Made by a program: the position numbers and the translations under genes. Below the pieces are notes generated by a model that saw only the letters and a program-made list of their open reading frames with translations, was not told where the DNA came from and did no database searches. Source: Phyllobacterium calauticae (lineage in GTDB: Bacteria > Pseudomonadota > Alphaproteobacteria > Rhizobiales > Rhizobiaceae). Taken from it: a DNA stretch of 61,108 nucleotides. Positions 51,559 to 60,215 of this stretch are shown piece after piece. The stretch spans positions 1 to 61,108 of the forward strand of contig NZ_JAGENB010000013.1 in the NCBI RefSeq assembly GCF_019991125.1, given 5' to 3'. Position 1 is the first letter of the stretch. Each line of letters opens with the position of its first letter.

Positions 51559-52554
51559 ATGCAGGCAATAAACGACAGCGAACTGGACAAGACCGCAGCG
51601 GTGGATTCCGCCAAGCGGACGATTTCAACCGAAAGAGACGGGCTGAGCGCGCTGCGCGATGCGCTGGATGGCAGCCTTGCGGATGCCTTCGGCAAGGCCA
51701 TCGAACGCATAGCCGCGGTCCGGGGCAGAATCATCGTCACCGGGGTCGGCAAGAGCGGTCACATCGCCTCCAAGATCGCCGCGACCTTTGCCTCGACCGG
51801 GACGCCGGCCTTTTTCGTGCATCCGGCCGAAGCCAATCATGGCGATCTCGGCATGATCGGCAGCGACGATGCCATTCTGGCCCTGTCGTGGTCGGGCGAA
51901 ACGGCGGAGCTGAAGGGGATCGTCAGCTATTCCAGGCGGTTCCGCATTCCCCTCATCGCGGTTACATCAGGGGAAAACTCGGCATTGGCACTGGCTGCCG
52001 ATGTCGTCCTGCTGCTGCCCAGGGTCACCGAGGCCTGCCCGCACGGGCTGGCGCCGACCACCTCGCCGCTGCTGCAGCTGGCCATGGGCGATGCGATCGC
52101 CATTGCCCTCCTGGAAGCGCGGGGCTTTACCGCCGTCGACTTCAAGACATTCCACCCCGGCGGATCGCTCGGCGCGAGCCTGACCCATGTGCGCGAGATC
52201 ATGCATCGCGGTGACGAGATTCCGCTGGTTCCGCTTGGGACGCTCATTCCCGATGCGATGAAAGTGCTGTCCGGAAAGCGTTTTGGCTGTGTTGCGGTTC
52301 ACAATGATGACGGCTCGCTGGCCGGGATCATCACAGATGGCGACCTGTCGCGCAACCTTCACCGCAATCTGGTGACGGTGCGGGTCGAGGAAATCATGAC
52401 CCGCAACCCCAAAACCGTGCCGACGAGCATGCTGGCGAGCGCCGCGCTCGCCCTGCTCAACGAGCACAATATCGGGGCGCTGATCGTGACGGAAGACCGC
52501 TTCCCCGTCGGTATCGTGCACTTCCACGACCTCTTGCGGATCGGCGCCGCCTGA
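51559..52554 (+). CDS. kdsD: Arabinose-5-phosphate isomerase (KdsD/KpsF)
   Basis: SIS-plus-CBS isomerase converting ribulose-5-phosphate to arabinose-5-phosphate for KDO synthesis in lipopolysaccharide. The SIS domain has VTGVGKSGHIASKIAATFAS and FHPGGSLGASLTHV. Two CBS domains follow (IPLVPLGTLIPDAMKVLSGK and VEEIMTRNPKTVPTSML). From MQAINDSELDK (51559) the length is 331, the family norm; the frame is open to 51457, so the start is uncertain. KdsA/B/C are not adjacent. Confidence 0.88.
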   Translation: MQAINDSELDKTAAVDSAKRTISTERDGLSALRDALDGSLADAFGKAIERIAAVRGRIIVTGVGKSGHIASKIAATFASTGTPAFFVHPAEANHGDLGMIGSDDAILALSWSGETAELKGIVSYSRRFRIPLIAVTSGENSALALAADVVLLLPRVTEACPHGLAPTTSPLLQLAMGDAIAIALLEARGFTAVDFKTFHPGGSLGASLTHVREIMHRGDEIPLVPLGTLIPDAMKVLSGKRFGCVAVHNDDGSLAGIITDGDLSRNLHRNLVTVRVEEIMTRNPKTVPTSMLASAALALLNEHNIGALIVTEDRFPVGIVHFHDLLRIGAA

Positions 52555-52617
52555 TTTCAGTGTCTGCAGGCTCGTGGTGCGCTTGTCGAACCACAAACCA
52601 CACATTAACTCCCTGGA

Positions 52618-53079
52618 TCAAGCCGCTTCGACCGTCAGCGTTCCCTGATCGGTGCCGGTGATCCTGACCCGGCTGCCGGCGGGCAGATCGGGGCCTTTGA
52701 CGCGCCAGAGGCTGTCGCCGATGCGGGCGCGCCCGTGCCCGTTCACCGTTGCCTCCTCCAGCACGACGATCTGGCCGATCATCTGTTCGTTGCGCCGGTT
52801 GAGCAGCGGCTCATCGGTCGGCACGTCAGCCGCGCCCATCAGCCTGCGGCCGATGAAGACGGTGATGACAGACAGAATCAGGAACAGGATGATCTGCAGC
52901 TGCCAGCTGAGGGCGAGCATCGGTCCGAGCACGAGGATCGTCAGGAAGCCGACGATGATGGCGGCGATGCCGAACCACAGCAGGAAGATGCCGGGCACCG
53001 CCACTTCAAAAATCAGGAGGATGAAGCCGAGCACCACCCAGTTCCACGGGCCGAGTTCATAGAAGAGATGTTCCAACAT
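52618..53079 (-). CDS. NfeD-family membrane protein
   Basis: A 153-residue protein with two or three N-terminal hydrophobic helices (WVVLGFILLIFEVAVPGIFLLWFGIAAIIVG and LALSWQLQIILFLILSVI), and a C-terminal OB-fold NfeD domain (GHGRARIGDSLWRVKGPDLPAGSRVRI). NfeD proteins pair with SPFH proteins in membrane microdomains and help regulate protease or stability. It is 24 bases downstream of the SPFH gene, the usual order. Confidence 0.87.
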   Translation of the reverse strand: MLEHLFYELGPWNWVVLGFILLIFEVAVPGIFLLWFGIAAIIVGFLTILVLGPMLALSWQLQIILFLILSVITVFIGRRLMGAADVPTDEPLLNRRNEQMIGQIVVLEEATVNGHGRARIGDSLWRVKGPDLPAGSRVRITGTDQGTLTVEAA

Positions 53080-53103
53080 CAGTGCAACTCCTCCATCGAT
53101 GCG

Positions 53104-54114
53104 TCAGGTCGCCGAGCCGGTCCCGCCGCCCGTGCCGGGAACGGTGCGCCCGCGCCCCGGCTGTGCCGGAGGCGATGTCCGTTCCGTCTGCGCCGCATCG
53201 CCGAATACTTCCCGGGCGATGGCACCGATGCCGCCGAGCGTGCCTACCAGTGACGAGGCCTCCATCGGCATCAGGATCAGCTTCTGGTTGTTGCTGGTGG
53301 CGAATTTGGCAAAGGCCTCGGTGTATTTCTGCGCAACGAAATAGTTGATCGCCTGCACGTTGCCGTTGTTGATTGCCACGGAAACCAGCTCGGTCGCCTT
53401 GGCTTCGGCCTGGGCGAGGCGTTCGCGGCCTTCGGCCTCGCGGTAGGCAGCTTCACGCTTGCCCTCCGCTTCGAGAATCTGCGCCTGCTTCAGGCCTTCG
53501 GCGCGCAGGATCTGCGCGGCGCGGTTGCCTTCGGCCTCCAGGACCAGCGCGCGCTTGTCGCGTTCCGCCTTCATCTGGCGCGCCATGGAATCGATCAGGT
53601 CCTTCGGCGGATTGATGTCCTTGATTTCGACACGGGTCATCTTGATGCCCCAGGAATGGGCGGCCTCATCCACCACCCGCAGCAGGCGGTCGTTGATCGC
53701 GTCGCGATTGGACAGGAGCTCGTCGAGATCCATCGAGCCCATGACCGTGCGGATATTGGTCATGGTGAGGTTGAGAATGGCGTTCTTCAACCCGCTGACC
53801 TGATAGGCGGCCTGCGGTGCATTCAGGATCTGATAGAAGGCAATGCCGTCGACGGCGATATTGGCGTTGTCCTTGGTGATGACCTCCTGCGTCGGCACGT
53901 CAAGCACCTGTTCCATCATGTTCAGCTTGGCGCCGATACGGTCGAAGAACGGAACGATGAGGTTAAGGCCGGGTGCGAGGGTACGGGTATACTTGCCAAA
54001 ACGCTCGATGGTGTAATTATAGCCCTGCGGCACGGTCTTGACGCCCGCAAACAGCACCACCAGAACCAGAACAACCAGCACCGGAATGGTAAAATCGAAA
54101 CCGCTGAACGGCAT
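53104..54114 (-). CDS. qmcA: SPFH/band-7 protein (QmcA-like)
   Basis: Stomatin-type membrane protein of 336 residues. One N-terminal helix ([18 protein letters not shown]) precedes the SPFH domain ([24 protein letters not shown]). A long Glu/Ala/Lys/Arg-rich coiled coil follows ([22 protein letters not shown]), and the tail is Gly/Pro-rich. It scaffolds lipid microdomains and, in Escherichia coli, QmcA modulates FtsH-type proteolysis. It forms a two-gene operon with the NfeD gene. Confidence 0.88.
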   Translation of the reverse strand: MPFSGFDFTIPVLVVLVLVVLFAGVKTVPQGYNYTIERFGKYTRTLAPGLNLIVPFFDRIGAKLNMMEQVLDVPTQEVITKDNANIAVDGIAFYQILNAPQAAYQVSGLKNAILNLTMTNIRTVMGSMDLDELLSNRDAINDRLLRVVDEAAHSWGIKMTRVEIKDINPPKDLIDSMARQMKAERDKRALVLEAEGNRAAQILRAEGLKQAQILEAEGKREAAYREAEGRERLAQAEAKATELVSVAINNGNVQAINYFVAQKYTEAFAKFATSNNQKLILMPMEASSLVGTLGGIGAIAREVFGDAAQTERTSPPAQPGRGRTVPGTGGGTGSAT

Positions 54115-54248
54115 TGTACTCCCCCTTGCCTGACATCAGGACCAATGTCATCTCGCATCATCATCCTCTATACGGATGAGGCCAAGATAGACCAAAGTCT
54201 TGATCTCAGAAAGGCTTAAGCCGGGAATTATACAGGGGTTCCGTCTGC

Positions 54249-55298
54249 TCAGATCCAGCCCTGCAATTCGCGCCGGACCAGCTCTTCAATCACCCGCATG
54301 CCTTCGTCGGAATCATTCAGGCAGGGGATATGGGTGAAGTTGACGCCGCCATGCTCGCGGAAGGTGTTGCCGGCTTCAACAGCGATTTCCTCCAGCGTTT
54401 CCAGGCAGTCGGCGACGAAACCCGGATTGAACACGGCAACGGATTTCACGCCGTCCGCGGCGAGTTTTTCCATCGTCTTGTCCGTATAGGGCTGCATCCA
54501 CTCTTCCGGGCCGAAGCGGGACTGGAAACAGGTGATCAGCTTCTTCTCGTCCCAGCCAAGCCGCTCGCGCAACAGGCGCGTGGTCTTCCAGCAATGGCAG
54601 GGGTAGGGATCGCCGCGCTTGAAATAGCTTTGCGGGATGCCGTGATAGGAGGCAACCACCACCTCCGGCTCGAAATCCAATGTCGCAAAATGCTTCTCGA
54701 TGGAGACAGCAAGCGCCTCGATATAAACAGCCTCGTCCTGATAGGAAGGGACGGTGCGGGTGGCGGGCATGAAGCGCATCTTGCTGAGCGCCTCGAAGAA
54801 TTTGTCGTTGACCGTCGCCGTGGTCGTTGCCGAATATTGCGGATAGAGCGGGAACATGACGATGCGCTTGCAGCCCTGCCTGTCGAGCCGTTGCAGCGCG
54901 TCTTCGATGGAGGGCTGTCCGTAGCGCATGCCCCAGTCCACGATCACATCGGGATGGGCGGCGAGGCTTGCGGCCAGCTTTTCGCTTTGCGCGCGGGTAT
55001 AGGTGCGCAGCGGCGATTCATTGCGCTCGCGGTTCCAGATCTTGTCGTAAAGCGCGCCGGATTTTTTCGGACGGGTGTTGAGCACGATGCCGTACAGCAC
55101 CGGCAGCCAGATGGCGCGCGGCCATTCGATGACGCGCTTGTCCGACAGGAATTCCCTGAGGTAGCGGCGCATGGAGGTGACATCCGTGCCGTCAGGCGTG
55201 CCCAGATTGACCAGAAGCACGCCGACTTTCGCGGTTTCAATGCGCGGATGGTCGCCGGGCCTGCTTATTGCCACACCAACCTCGCCAGACATCACCAT
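54249..55298 (-). CDS. hemH: Ferrochelatase
   Basis: Final heme-biosynthesis enzyme inserting ferrous iron into protoporphyrin IX, 349 residues. VGVLLVNLGTPDGTD is the family start. VVASYHGIPQSYFKRGDPYPCHC holds the catalytic His, and VFNPGFVADCLETLEEI the conserved Glu. I start at ATG 55298, with AGGAG nine bases upstream; the first in-frame codon (55307) is TTG, and ATG 55292 is also possible. No other hem gene is adjacent. No Fe-responsive box was recognised. Confidence 0.93.
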   Translation of the reverse strand: MVMSGEVGVAISRPGDHPRIETAKVGVLLVNLGTPDGTDVTSMRRYLREFLSDKRVIEWPRAIWLPVLYGIVLNTRPKKSGALYDKIWNRERNESPLRTYTRAQSEKLAASLAAHPDVIVDWGMRYGQPSIEDALQRLDRQGCKRIVMFPLYPQYSATTTATVNDKFFEALSKMRFMPATRTVPSYQDEAVYIEALAVSIEKHFATLDFEPEVVVASYHGIPQSYFKRGDPYPCHCWKTTRLLRERLGWDEKKLITCFQSRFGPEEWMQPYTDKTMEKLAADGVKSVAVFNPGFVADCLETLEEIAVEAGNTFREHGGVNFTHIPCLNDSDEGMRVIEELVRRELQGWI

Positions 55299-55417
55299 CT
55301 CTTTCAACTCCTGCTTTGCGGTTGGAACCTAGTGGTGAGGGCCGGGATTGCAAGGGCGCGAAAAGACGCAGCAAAATGGGGTAAATCGCTCTCCGGCGGG
55401 TAAAACCCGGGCTGATA

Positions 55418-55454
55418 TGAAAGAACCCGGCACAACATTCAAGTTGCGCCGGGT
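55418..55454 (-). terminator. Terminator of the 5'-nucleotidase gene
   Basis: On the minus strand ACCCGGCGCAAC, TTGAAT, GTTGTGCCGGGT then TCTTTC gives a 12-bp stem with one mismatch and a short U-tract. Confidence 0.7.
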
Positions 55455-55492
55455 CGAAATAACAGTCCTGGGACCGTTTGTCCTAGCTGAAA

Positions 55493-57352
55493 CTACCGCG
55501 GCGGGATTGTCATCTCGCTGCCGATGGGCAGTTTCTCGACGATCATCCGTGGATTGGCTGCCGCCAGCTCTTTCCAGTCCGAACCCTTGCCGTAGACCTG
55601 CTTGGCAATATTCCAGAAATTGTCACCGCGCTTGATCGTATAGGTCGATGGCGCGGCTGTGGCAGCGGGTGCCGGCGCTGCTGTTTCGGCCGCAGGCTTG
55701 GCGGGCGGTGCCGGGTCCGCTGCGGCTGGTGTGGCCGCTGCGGCCAGAACGGTTATGCGCCCGTCCGTATATGGCTTGTAGGGCGTGTTCTTGGCGAGAT
55801 AGTCCGATACCACGGCTTCAAGGCCGGGGCCGTAATCATAGGCGTTCTGGGCATTGCTGGCGAAAATCTTGTAGCCGTCGCCGCCTGCGCGCATGTAGTT
55901 GTTGGAGACGACGCCGTAGGTGGCGGCCGCGTCAATCGGTTTCCAGCCGCCGCCGTCGCGCACTTCCACGGCGGAAACGCGCTGGCCGACGGGTTTCGAC
56001 ACATCGAATGCGTATTTGAGGCCGGAAACCTGCGCGAAACGGCCCGCACCCTGATCGATCTGGCTGACGCCGTTTTCCAGCGCGGCAACCACGTCGGCCC
56101 CCTTGAGCTGGAAGGTCGACAGCGTGTTCTGGAACGGCAGCACCGTCAGGACTTCGCCCATGGTCACATCCCCGGCATCGATGGATGCCCGCAGGCCGCC
56201 GCCATTGATGATGGCGATGGTCATGCCCTGGTCCTTGACCCGGTCGAGCATGGCGTCGGCGACGAGATTGCCCATGGAGCATTCGACCACCCGGCAAACC
56301 TCGCGGGCCGCTTCGATGACGCCGCTGGATTCGGCCACCTTTTTGGCTTTCAAGGCTTCGATGGGCTTGGCCAGTTCCTTGACCCGCGCGAGATAGGCGG
56401 GATCAGGCACCACGGAGGAATCGAGCAGGATCGGCGCGCCCTCGCTCCTGATGACATTGCCGTCATCGTCGAAGGTCACCTTCAGTTCGCCCAGATATTT
56501 GGAATAGGATTTCGCCTGGACGATCGGCACATCGCGGCCGGATGGCCCCTTGACGAGGGTCGGGTAGGGTCCAAGCGCCTGCGGATCGGTGTTCGACAGG
56601 AGGGTGTGGCTGTGCCCGCCGACAATCACGCTGATCCCGGCAACACTGGCGGCGATCTGCTTGTCCTTGACATAGCCGTCATGGTTGAGCGCGATGATCT
56701 TGTTGATGCCCTCGGCCTTCAGCGCCTCGACCTGCTTTTTCAGGGTCTCGATCTCATCGGCGAACTTGACCGTCGGTCCGGGCGTTGAAATATCCGCCGT
56801 GTCGGTGGTGATGGTCGATACGACGCCGATCTTCTGGCCGCCGATTTCCTTGATGACATAGGGCTTGTACTTGCCGGCGATGGGCGAGCCGTCGGCGGCG
56901 ATGGTGTTGGCCGAGATGACAGGGAATTGCACCTTGCCGAGGAATTTTGCCAGCGTGTCGACGCCATCATCGAATTCATGGTTACCGAGGGCCATGACAT
57001 CATAACCGATGCCGTTCATGAATTCGGCGGTGTCATCGCCCTTGTAGGTCGTGTAGAACAGCGAGCCCTGGAATTCGTCGCCCGCATTGAGCACGATGAC
57101 ATTGCCGCCATCCTTGGAGAGGGCGGCGCGGCGCTCGTCGATCTTGGCTTTTACCCGGGCAATGCCGCCAAAGCACTCGTTCTTGCTCTCCTCCTCGGCG
57201 GAGCAGGTCGAATCATATTTGTTGATCGATTCCTGGCGCGAGTGAAAATCGTTGATGTGCAGAATGTTGAGCGTGTAGTCGGCCATGGCCGCACCGGCGG
57301 TCATGACGAGAGCCGAGGTGCCGAGCAGAATTCTGGCGAGGATTTTTGACAT
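55493..57352 (-). CDS. 5'-nucleotidase/metallophosphatase with LysM domain
   Basis: Exported bifunctional 2',3'-cyclic-nucleotidase/5'-nucleotidase of 619 residues. After a signal peptide come LNILHINDFHSRQESINKY (metallophosphoesterase ligands), IVLNAGDEFQGSLF and VMALGNHEFDDG. A C-terminal nucleotidase domain (VLPFQNTLSTFQLKG) follows. Then an Ala/Pro linker leads to a LysM domain (YTIKRGDNFWNIAKQVYGK) near the end. It scavenges nucleotides in the periplasm; LysM would anchor it to peptidoglycan. It carries about 60 extra residues beyond the usual family length. Confidence 0.88.
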   Translation of the reverse strand: MSKILARILLGTSALVMTAGAAMADYTLNILHINDFHSRQESINKYDSTCSAEEESKNECFGGIARVKAKIDERRAALSKDGGNVIVLNAGDEFQGSLFYTTYKGDDTAEFMNGIGYDVMALGNHEFDDGVDTLAKFLGKVQFPVISANTIAADGSPIAGKYKPYVIKEIGGQKIGVVSTITTDTADISTPGPTVKFADEIETLKKQVEALKAEGINKIIALNHDGYVKDKQIAASVAGISVIVGGHSHTLLSNTDPQALGPYPTLVKGPSGRDVPIVQAKSYSKYLGELKVTFDDDGNVIRSEGAPILLDSSVVPDPAYLARVKELAKPIEALKAKKVAESSGVIEAAREVCRVVECSMGNLVADAMLDRVKDQGMTIAIINGGGLRASIDAGDVTMGEVLTVLPFQNTLSTFQLKGADVVAALENGVSQIDQGAGRFAQVSGLKYAFDVSKPVGQRVSAVEVRDGGGWKPIDAAATYGVVSNNYMRAGGDGYKIFASNAQNAYDYGPGLEAVVSDYLAKNTPYKPYTDGRITVLAAAATPAAADPAPPAKPAAETAAPAPAATAAPSTYTIKRGDNFWNIAKQVYGKGSDWKELAAANPRMIVEKLPIGSEMTIPPR

Positions 57353-57486
57353 GAACTGTTCCCCTGTTGCGATCGCCTGATGCTGTCACCGGTCGTTGGC
57401 ATCCGTGTGACAGATGCGCCGATGCTTTCATTCCTTGGCGTGGCATGCAAGGGAAGGGCGGCGGTTTTTGCCGCTCAAGGTAAAGG

Positions 57487-57522
57487 TAGAACCGGCCGGC
57501 GCAGCTGCCTGCGCGGGCCGGC
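57487..57522 (-). terminator. Possible terminator after omp10
   Basis: On the minus strand a GC-rich hairpin (CCGGCCCGCGCAG, GCAG, CTGCGCCGGCCGG) is followed by TTCTACCTTT. The stem is strong but the U-tract is weak. Confidence 0.45.
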
Positions 57523-57529
57523 GATGGTG

Positions 57530-57922
57530 TCAGCCTGTCTGGCCGCCGCGGCGTGTCAGCGAGAACTGCTGGCCGCTGGACGAGGTGCAGTTCAACTGGC
57601 CGGGATTGACGAGGGCGCAATTGACCTTGGACTGCGTGCCGCGGGCAAGCGAACGCAGGTTGATCTCGATGAGGCTGGCGGAGGCAAAGCGGTAGCTGCC
57701 TTCGGCCAGTTTTTCCTTGGTGTCATTGGCGCGGGTCTCGAAAACGCCGCCGTTGAAATTCGAGAAGGCAACGCCCGATGTATCAAACCATTGGCCCTGC
57801 ACGGCGTCGGTCGGGCGGGAAGCCTGTACCGGTCCGCTGTCGTGAATGGGGCCGCTGGTCTGGCAAGCAGCAAGTGCCACTGCCATGGTCGCTGCGCTGA
57901 AGGCCAGTGAAATACGTTTCAT
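57530..57922 (-). CDS. omp10: Omp10-like outer-membrane lipoprotein
   Basis: A 130-residue lipoprotein closely resembling Brucella Omp10. The signal ends AVALAAC (lipobox); the body contains FNGGVFETRANDTKEKLAEG, VNCALVNPGQLNCTSSSGQQ and ends SLTRRGG. This AprI/Inh-like fold has two conserved Cys in the C-terminal part. It is outer-membrane anchored. I start at MKRISLAFSAA (57922); the open frame to 58111 extends into repeat-containing non-coding DNA. Stand-alone gene. Confidence 0.88.
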   Translation of the reverse strand: MKRISLAFSAATMAVALAACQTSGPIHDSGPVQASRPTDAVQGQWFDTSGVAFSNFNGGVFETRANDTKEKLAEGSYRFASASLIEINLRSLARGTQSKVNCALVNPGQLNCTSSSGQQFSLTRRGGQTG

Positions 57923-58073
57923 CCGATCAATCTCCTGATGGGTTGCCCTTTTAAATGCCGTGAAAACCAAGCAAAAACAAGACATAAGTTTAATAAGCCG
58001 CAGAGTTTCGCCGCGTGTGGCTTCCGCAAAACTGCCATGTTGTCCATTGGCGGGCGCACATGTCAGATCGGTA

Positions 58074-58123
58074 TTCACCCCCCTCTGGGCTGCCGCCCAT
58101 CTCCCCCACAAGGGGGGAGATCA
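58074..58123 (+). repeat. RIME/REP-like palindromic repeat, copy B
   Basis: This 50-base element reads TTCACCCCCCTCTG, a 10-base variable loop, then ATCTCCCCCACAAGGGGGGA and GATCA. The second half is a hairpin (ATCTCCCCC/GGGGGGAGAT). It is matched by copy C in opposite orientation 64 bases away. Such elements are dispersed in rhizobial genomes. Confidence 0.75.
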
Positions 58124-58187
58124 GCCTTCACAGCTGTATCTGTTCATCTTCAATGTTGAAAATGATGCAAAATCGCTGATGCCGATG

Positions 58188-58237
58188 TGATCTCCCCCCT
58201 TGTGGGGGAGATGTCCGGCAGGACAGAGGGGGGTGAA
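58188..58237 (-). repeat. RIME/REP-like palindromic repeat, copy C
   Basis: Inverted copy of the 58074 element, identical except for the inner loop (TCCTGCCGGA instead of GGCTGCCGCC). The loop matches that of copy A near galU. The two copies could pair into a long cruciform. Confidence 0.75.
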
Positions 58238-58589
58238 AGACCCTCCTCACAAAAAATAACGCCAACTTATCCAACACGTCCCATACGCGCTTATCCTTCT
58301 CGTGTCCTTTCCGGCGGGAATGCTTCCGGAAACTTTCGAAAGTCGGGAAAGGATCGGCGCTTCGGCCTGTGGGAGAACCCCGGGGCCGGGGAGGTTCAGT
58401 CCAATCATGCCATGTTGGGCGAAACCGTTTGCCGGGCGGGTGGTCCAAGGGATCGCAACAACCGCAACACCAACCAAAGACCTCAGCGCTGCCGATGGAC
58501 CGCCCGTCTTTCCCACCTTTCAACAGCCAGACGCGAAAGCGGGCGTGGCAACGGGGAGAGCGTTGCAGAACCACGCAGCCGCGGATATG

Positions 58590-58618
58590 AAAACGGCAAC
58601 CCTTGGGTTGCCGTTTTT
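58590..58618. terminator. Bidirectional terminator after hss
   Basis: AAAACGGCAACC, CTTG, GGTTGCCGTTTTT is a perfect 11-bp stem with T-runs on both strands, two bases beyond the hss stop codon. Confidence 0.88.
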
Positions 58619-58620
58619 GA

Positions 58621-60063
58621 TCAATGCACGAGAATGTTGCGGAACTGCCAGGGGTCGCTGGTGTCGATGTCTTCCTTGAAGAAGCCAGGGCGGTTTTCCA
58701 GCGGCGTCCAGTCGGTATAGTGCCCCTTGAGCGGCCCGAGATAGGGCTTCTGGATTTCAAGGCAGCGGCGGAAGTCGATCTCGTCGGTTTCGACAATTCC
58801 GGCTTCCGGATTTTCCAGCGCCCAGACCATGCCCGAGAGAACAGCCGAACTGACCTGAAGACCGGTGGCGTTCTGGTAAGGCGCCAGTTTGCGGGCTTCC
58901 TCGATGGTCAGCTGCGAGCCGTACCAGTAGGCGTTCTTGTCGTGGCCGTAGAGCAGGACACCGAGCTCATCCGCACCATCGACGATCTCGGATTCCTCCA
59001 GAACGTGGTGGATTGCCTGCGGCTGGCCGGCGGCACCGAACATTTCGTCGAGCGACAGCGTTGCCACATTGGACGGGTGGTAGGCGTAGTGGCAGGTCGG
59101 CCGGTAGGCAGCCTTGCCCTTCTTGTCGAACACGGTGAAGAAGTCGGCAATCGAGATCGCCTCATTGTGCGTCACCAGCAGGCCGAACTGCGGTCCCTCG
59201 GTCGGACACCAGGTGCGGATACGGGTATCGGCGCCGGGCTGTTCGAGGAAGATCGCGGCCTTGTTGCCCTTCTTCTGCTTGCGGGCGTTCTTGGGCAGCC
59301 ACTTTTCATGCGTGCCCCAGCCCAGTTCCGCCGGCTGCAGGCCTTCGGAAATGAAGCCGTCCACCGACCAGGTGTTCCAGAACACGCCGAACGGCTTCGG
59401 CTCGCCCGCGCGCTGCGTATCGCGTTCGGCAATGTGAATGCCCTTGATGCCGGTCTGGCGCATCAGGCGCGCCCAACCGTCGCGGTCATTGCGCGCCGGT
59501 TCGGTGTGCTCGATACCCAGATCCTTGGCGAGATTGACAACCGCCTGTTTGACGAACCACGACACCATGCCGGGATTGGCACCGCTGCAGGAGACGGCCG
59601 TGGTGCCGCCGGGCTTGCGGCGCTTTTCCGCCAGCAGCGTTTCGCGCAGCGCATAATTGGTGCGTTTCGCGTTGTCGCCGCCCGCATAGTAAAAACCGGC
59701 CCAGGGCTCGATGACCGTGTCGATATAGAGCGAGCCAACCTTGCGGCAAAGGCGCATGATATCGACCGACGATGTATCGACGGACAGATTAACGCAAAAA
59801 CCCTGGCCATCGCCTGCGGTCAGCAACGGCTTCAACAGCGTCTTGTAATTTTCCTTGGTAACGGCTTCCTGAATGAAGCGGATGCCACGCTCGTCGAGCA
59901 GTTTCTTGTTGGCATCACTCGGGTCGATGACGACCAGGCGGGACTTATCGAATTTGAAGTGGCGCTCTATGAGGGGCAGGGTACCCCGTCCGATGGACCC
60001 GAAACCGATCATCACGATCGGACCAGTAATTTCTCCATGTACAGGCCAATTCGCCTTCGCCAT
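58621..60063 (-). CDS. hss: Homospermidine synthase
   Basis: NAD-dependent homospermidine synthase of 480 residues, joining two putrescines (or spermidine and putrescine) to make sym-homospermidine, the typical rhizobial polyamine. The Rossmann motif is VMIGFGSIGRGTLPLIERHF. CRKVGSLYIDTVIEPWAGFYY and TTAVSCSGANPGMVSWFVKQA are conserved. The leader upstream carries a short ORF and hairpins that may sense polyamines. Ornithine decarboxylase is not in the window. GGAG lies about ten bases before the ATG. Confidence 0.93.
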   Translation of the reverse strand: MAKANWPVHGEITGPIVMIGFGSIGRGTLPLIERHFKFDKSRLVVIDPSDANKKLLDERGIRFIQEAVTKENYKTLLKPLLTAGDGQGFCVNLSVDTSSVDIMRLCRKVGSLYIDTVIEPWAGFYYAGGDNAKRTNYALRETLLAEKRRKPGGTTAVSCSGANPGMVSWFVKQAVVNLAKDLGIEHTEPARNDRDGWARLMRQTGIKGIHIAERDTQRAGEPKPFGVFWNTWSVDGFISEGLQPAELGWGTHEKWLPKNARKQKKGNKAAIFLEQPGADTRIRTWCPTEGPQFGLLVTHNEAISIADFFTVFDKKGKAAYRPTCHYAYHPSNVATLSLDEMFGAAGQPQAIHHVLEESEIVDGADELGVLLYGHDKNAYWYGSQLTIEEARKLAPYQNATGLQVSSAVLSGMVWALENPEAGIVETDEIDFRRCLEIQKPYLGPLKGHYTDWTPLENRPGFFKEDIDTSDPWQFRNILVH

Positions 60064-60106
60064 TTTTTTGCTACTCCTAATTTTTTAATCTCCATCAATG
60101 AGGGCA

Positions 60107-60187
60107 GCGGTTATTTCACCGCTTCAAAGAAACCATAGAGCATAGTGATGACAAAGAGCAAACAACCGTTCACCCGAAAGGGGTGAA
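60107..60187 (-). promoter_or_regulatory. Structured leader of hss, possible speF-like element
   Basis: The 152-base region before hss holds a hairpin TTCACCC-CTTTC-GGGTGAA (60169-60187), a short ORF (60111-60143) and a second hairpin GCGGT-GAAATA-ACCGC (60107-60122) that overlaps the ORF stop. This resembles leader-peptide control of polyamine genes; the alphaproteobacterial speF RNA, found upstream of ornithine decarboxylase genes, is a possible relative. I cannot confirm a family match. Confidence 0.5.
60111..60143 (-). CDS. Possible 10-codon leader peptide of hss
   Basis: Minus-strand ATG at 60143 opens MLYGFFEAVK and ends at TAA 60111, 48 bases before the hss start. Its stop lies inside the GCGGT/ACCGC hairpin, which a ribosome paused there would disrupt. 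The ribosome-binding site is weak. Translation is a hypothesis based on position and the known use of uORFs in polyamine control. Confidence 0.35.
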   Translation of the reverse strand: MLYGFFEAVK

Positions 60188-60215
60188 AACTGCAACTACT
60201 GTTAACTGAAATGCT

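Larger units (their letters stand above)
57923..58620. other. Repeat-rich, structured intergenic gap
   Basis: A 698-base gap between omp10 and hss. It contains the two inverted palindromic repeats (58074-58237), a further stem-loop-rich stretch (58306-58505) with CCTTTCC/GGAAAGG and GGGCGGTCC/GGACC pairings, and the hss terminator. No frame has a ribosome site or family signature. An ncRNA in the 58300-58590 part is possible but unproven. Confidence 0.5.

Noticed and set aside
58128..58796. Minus-strand open frame across the repeats and the hss 3' end
   Set aside because: It overlaps certain hss coding sequence and the palindromic repeats; no start signal.
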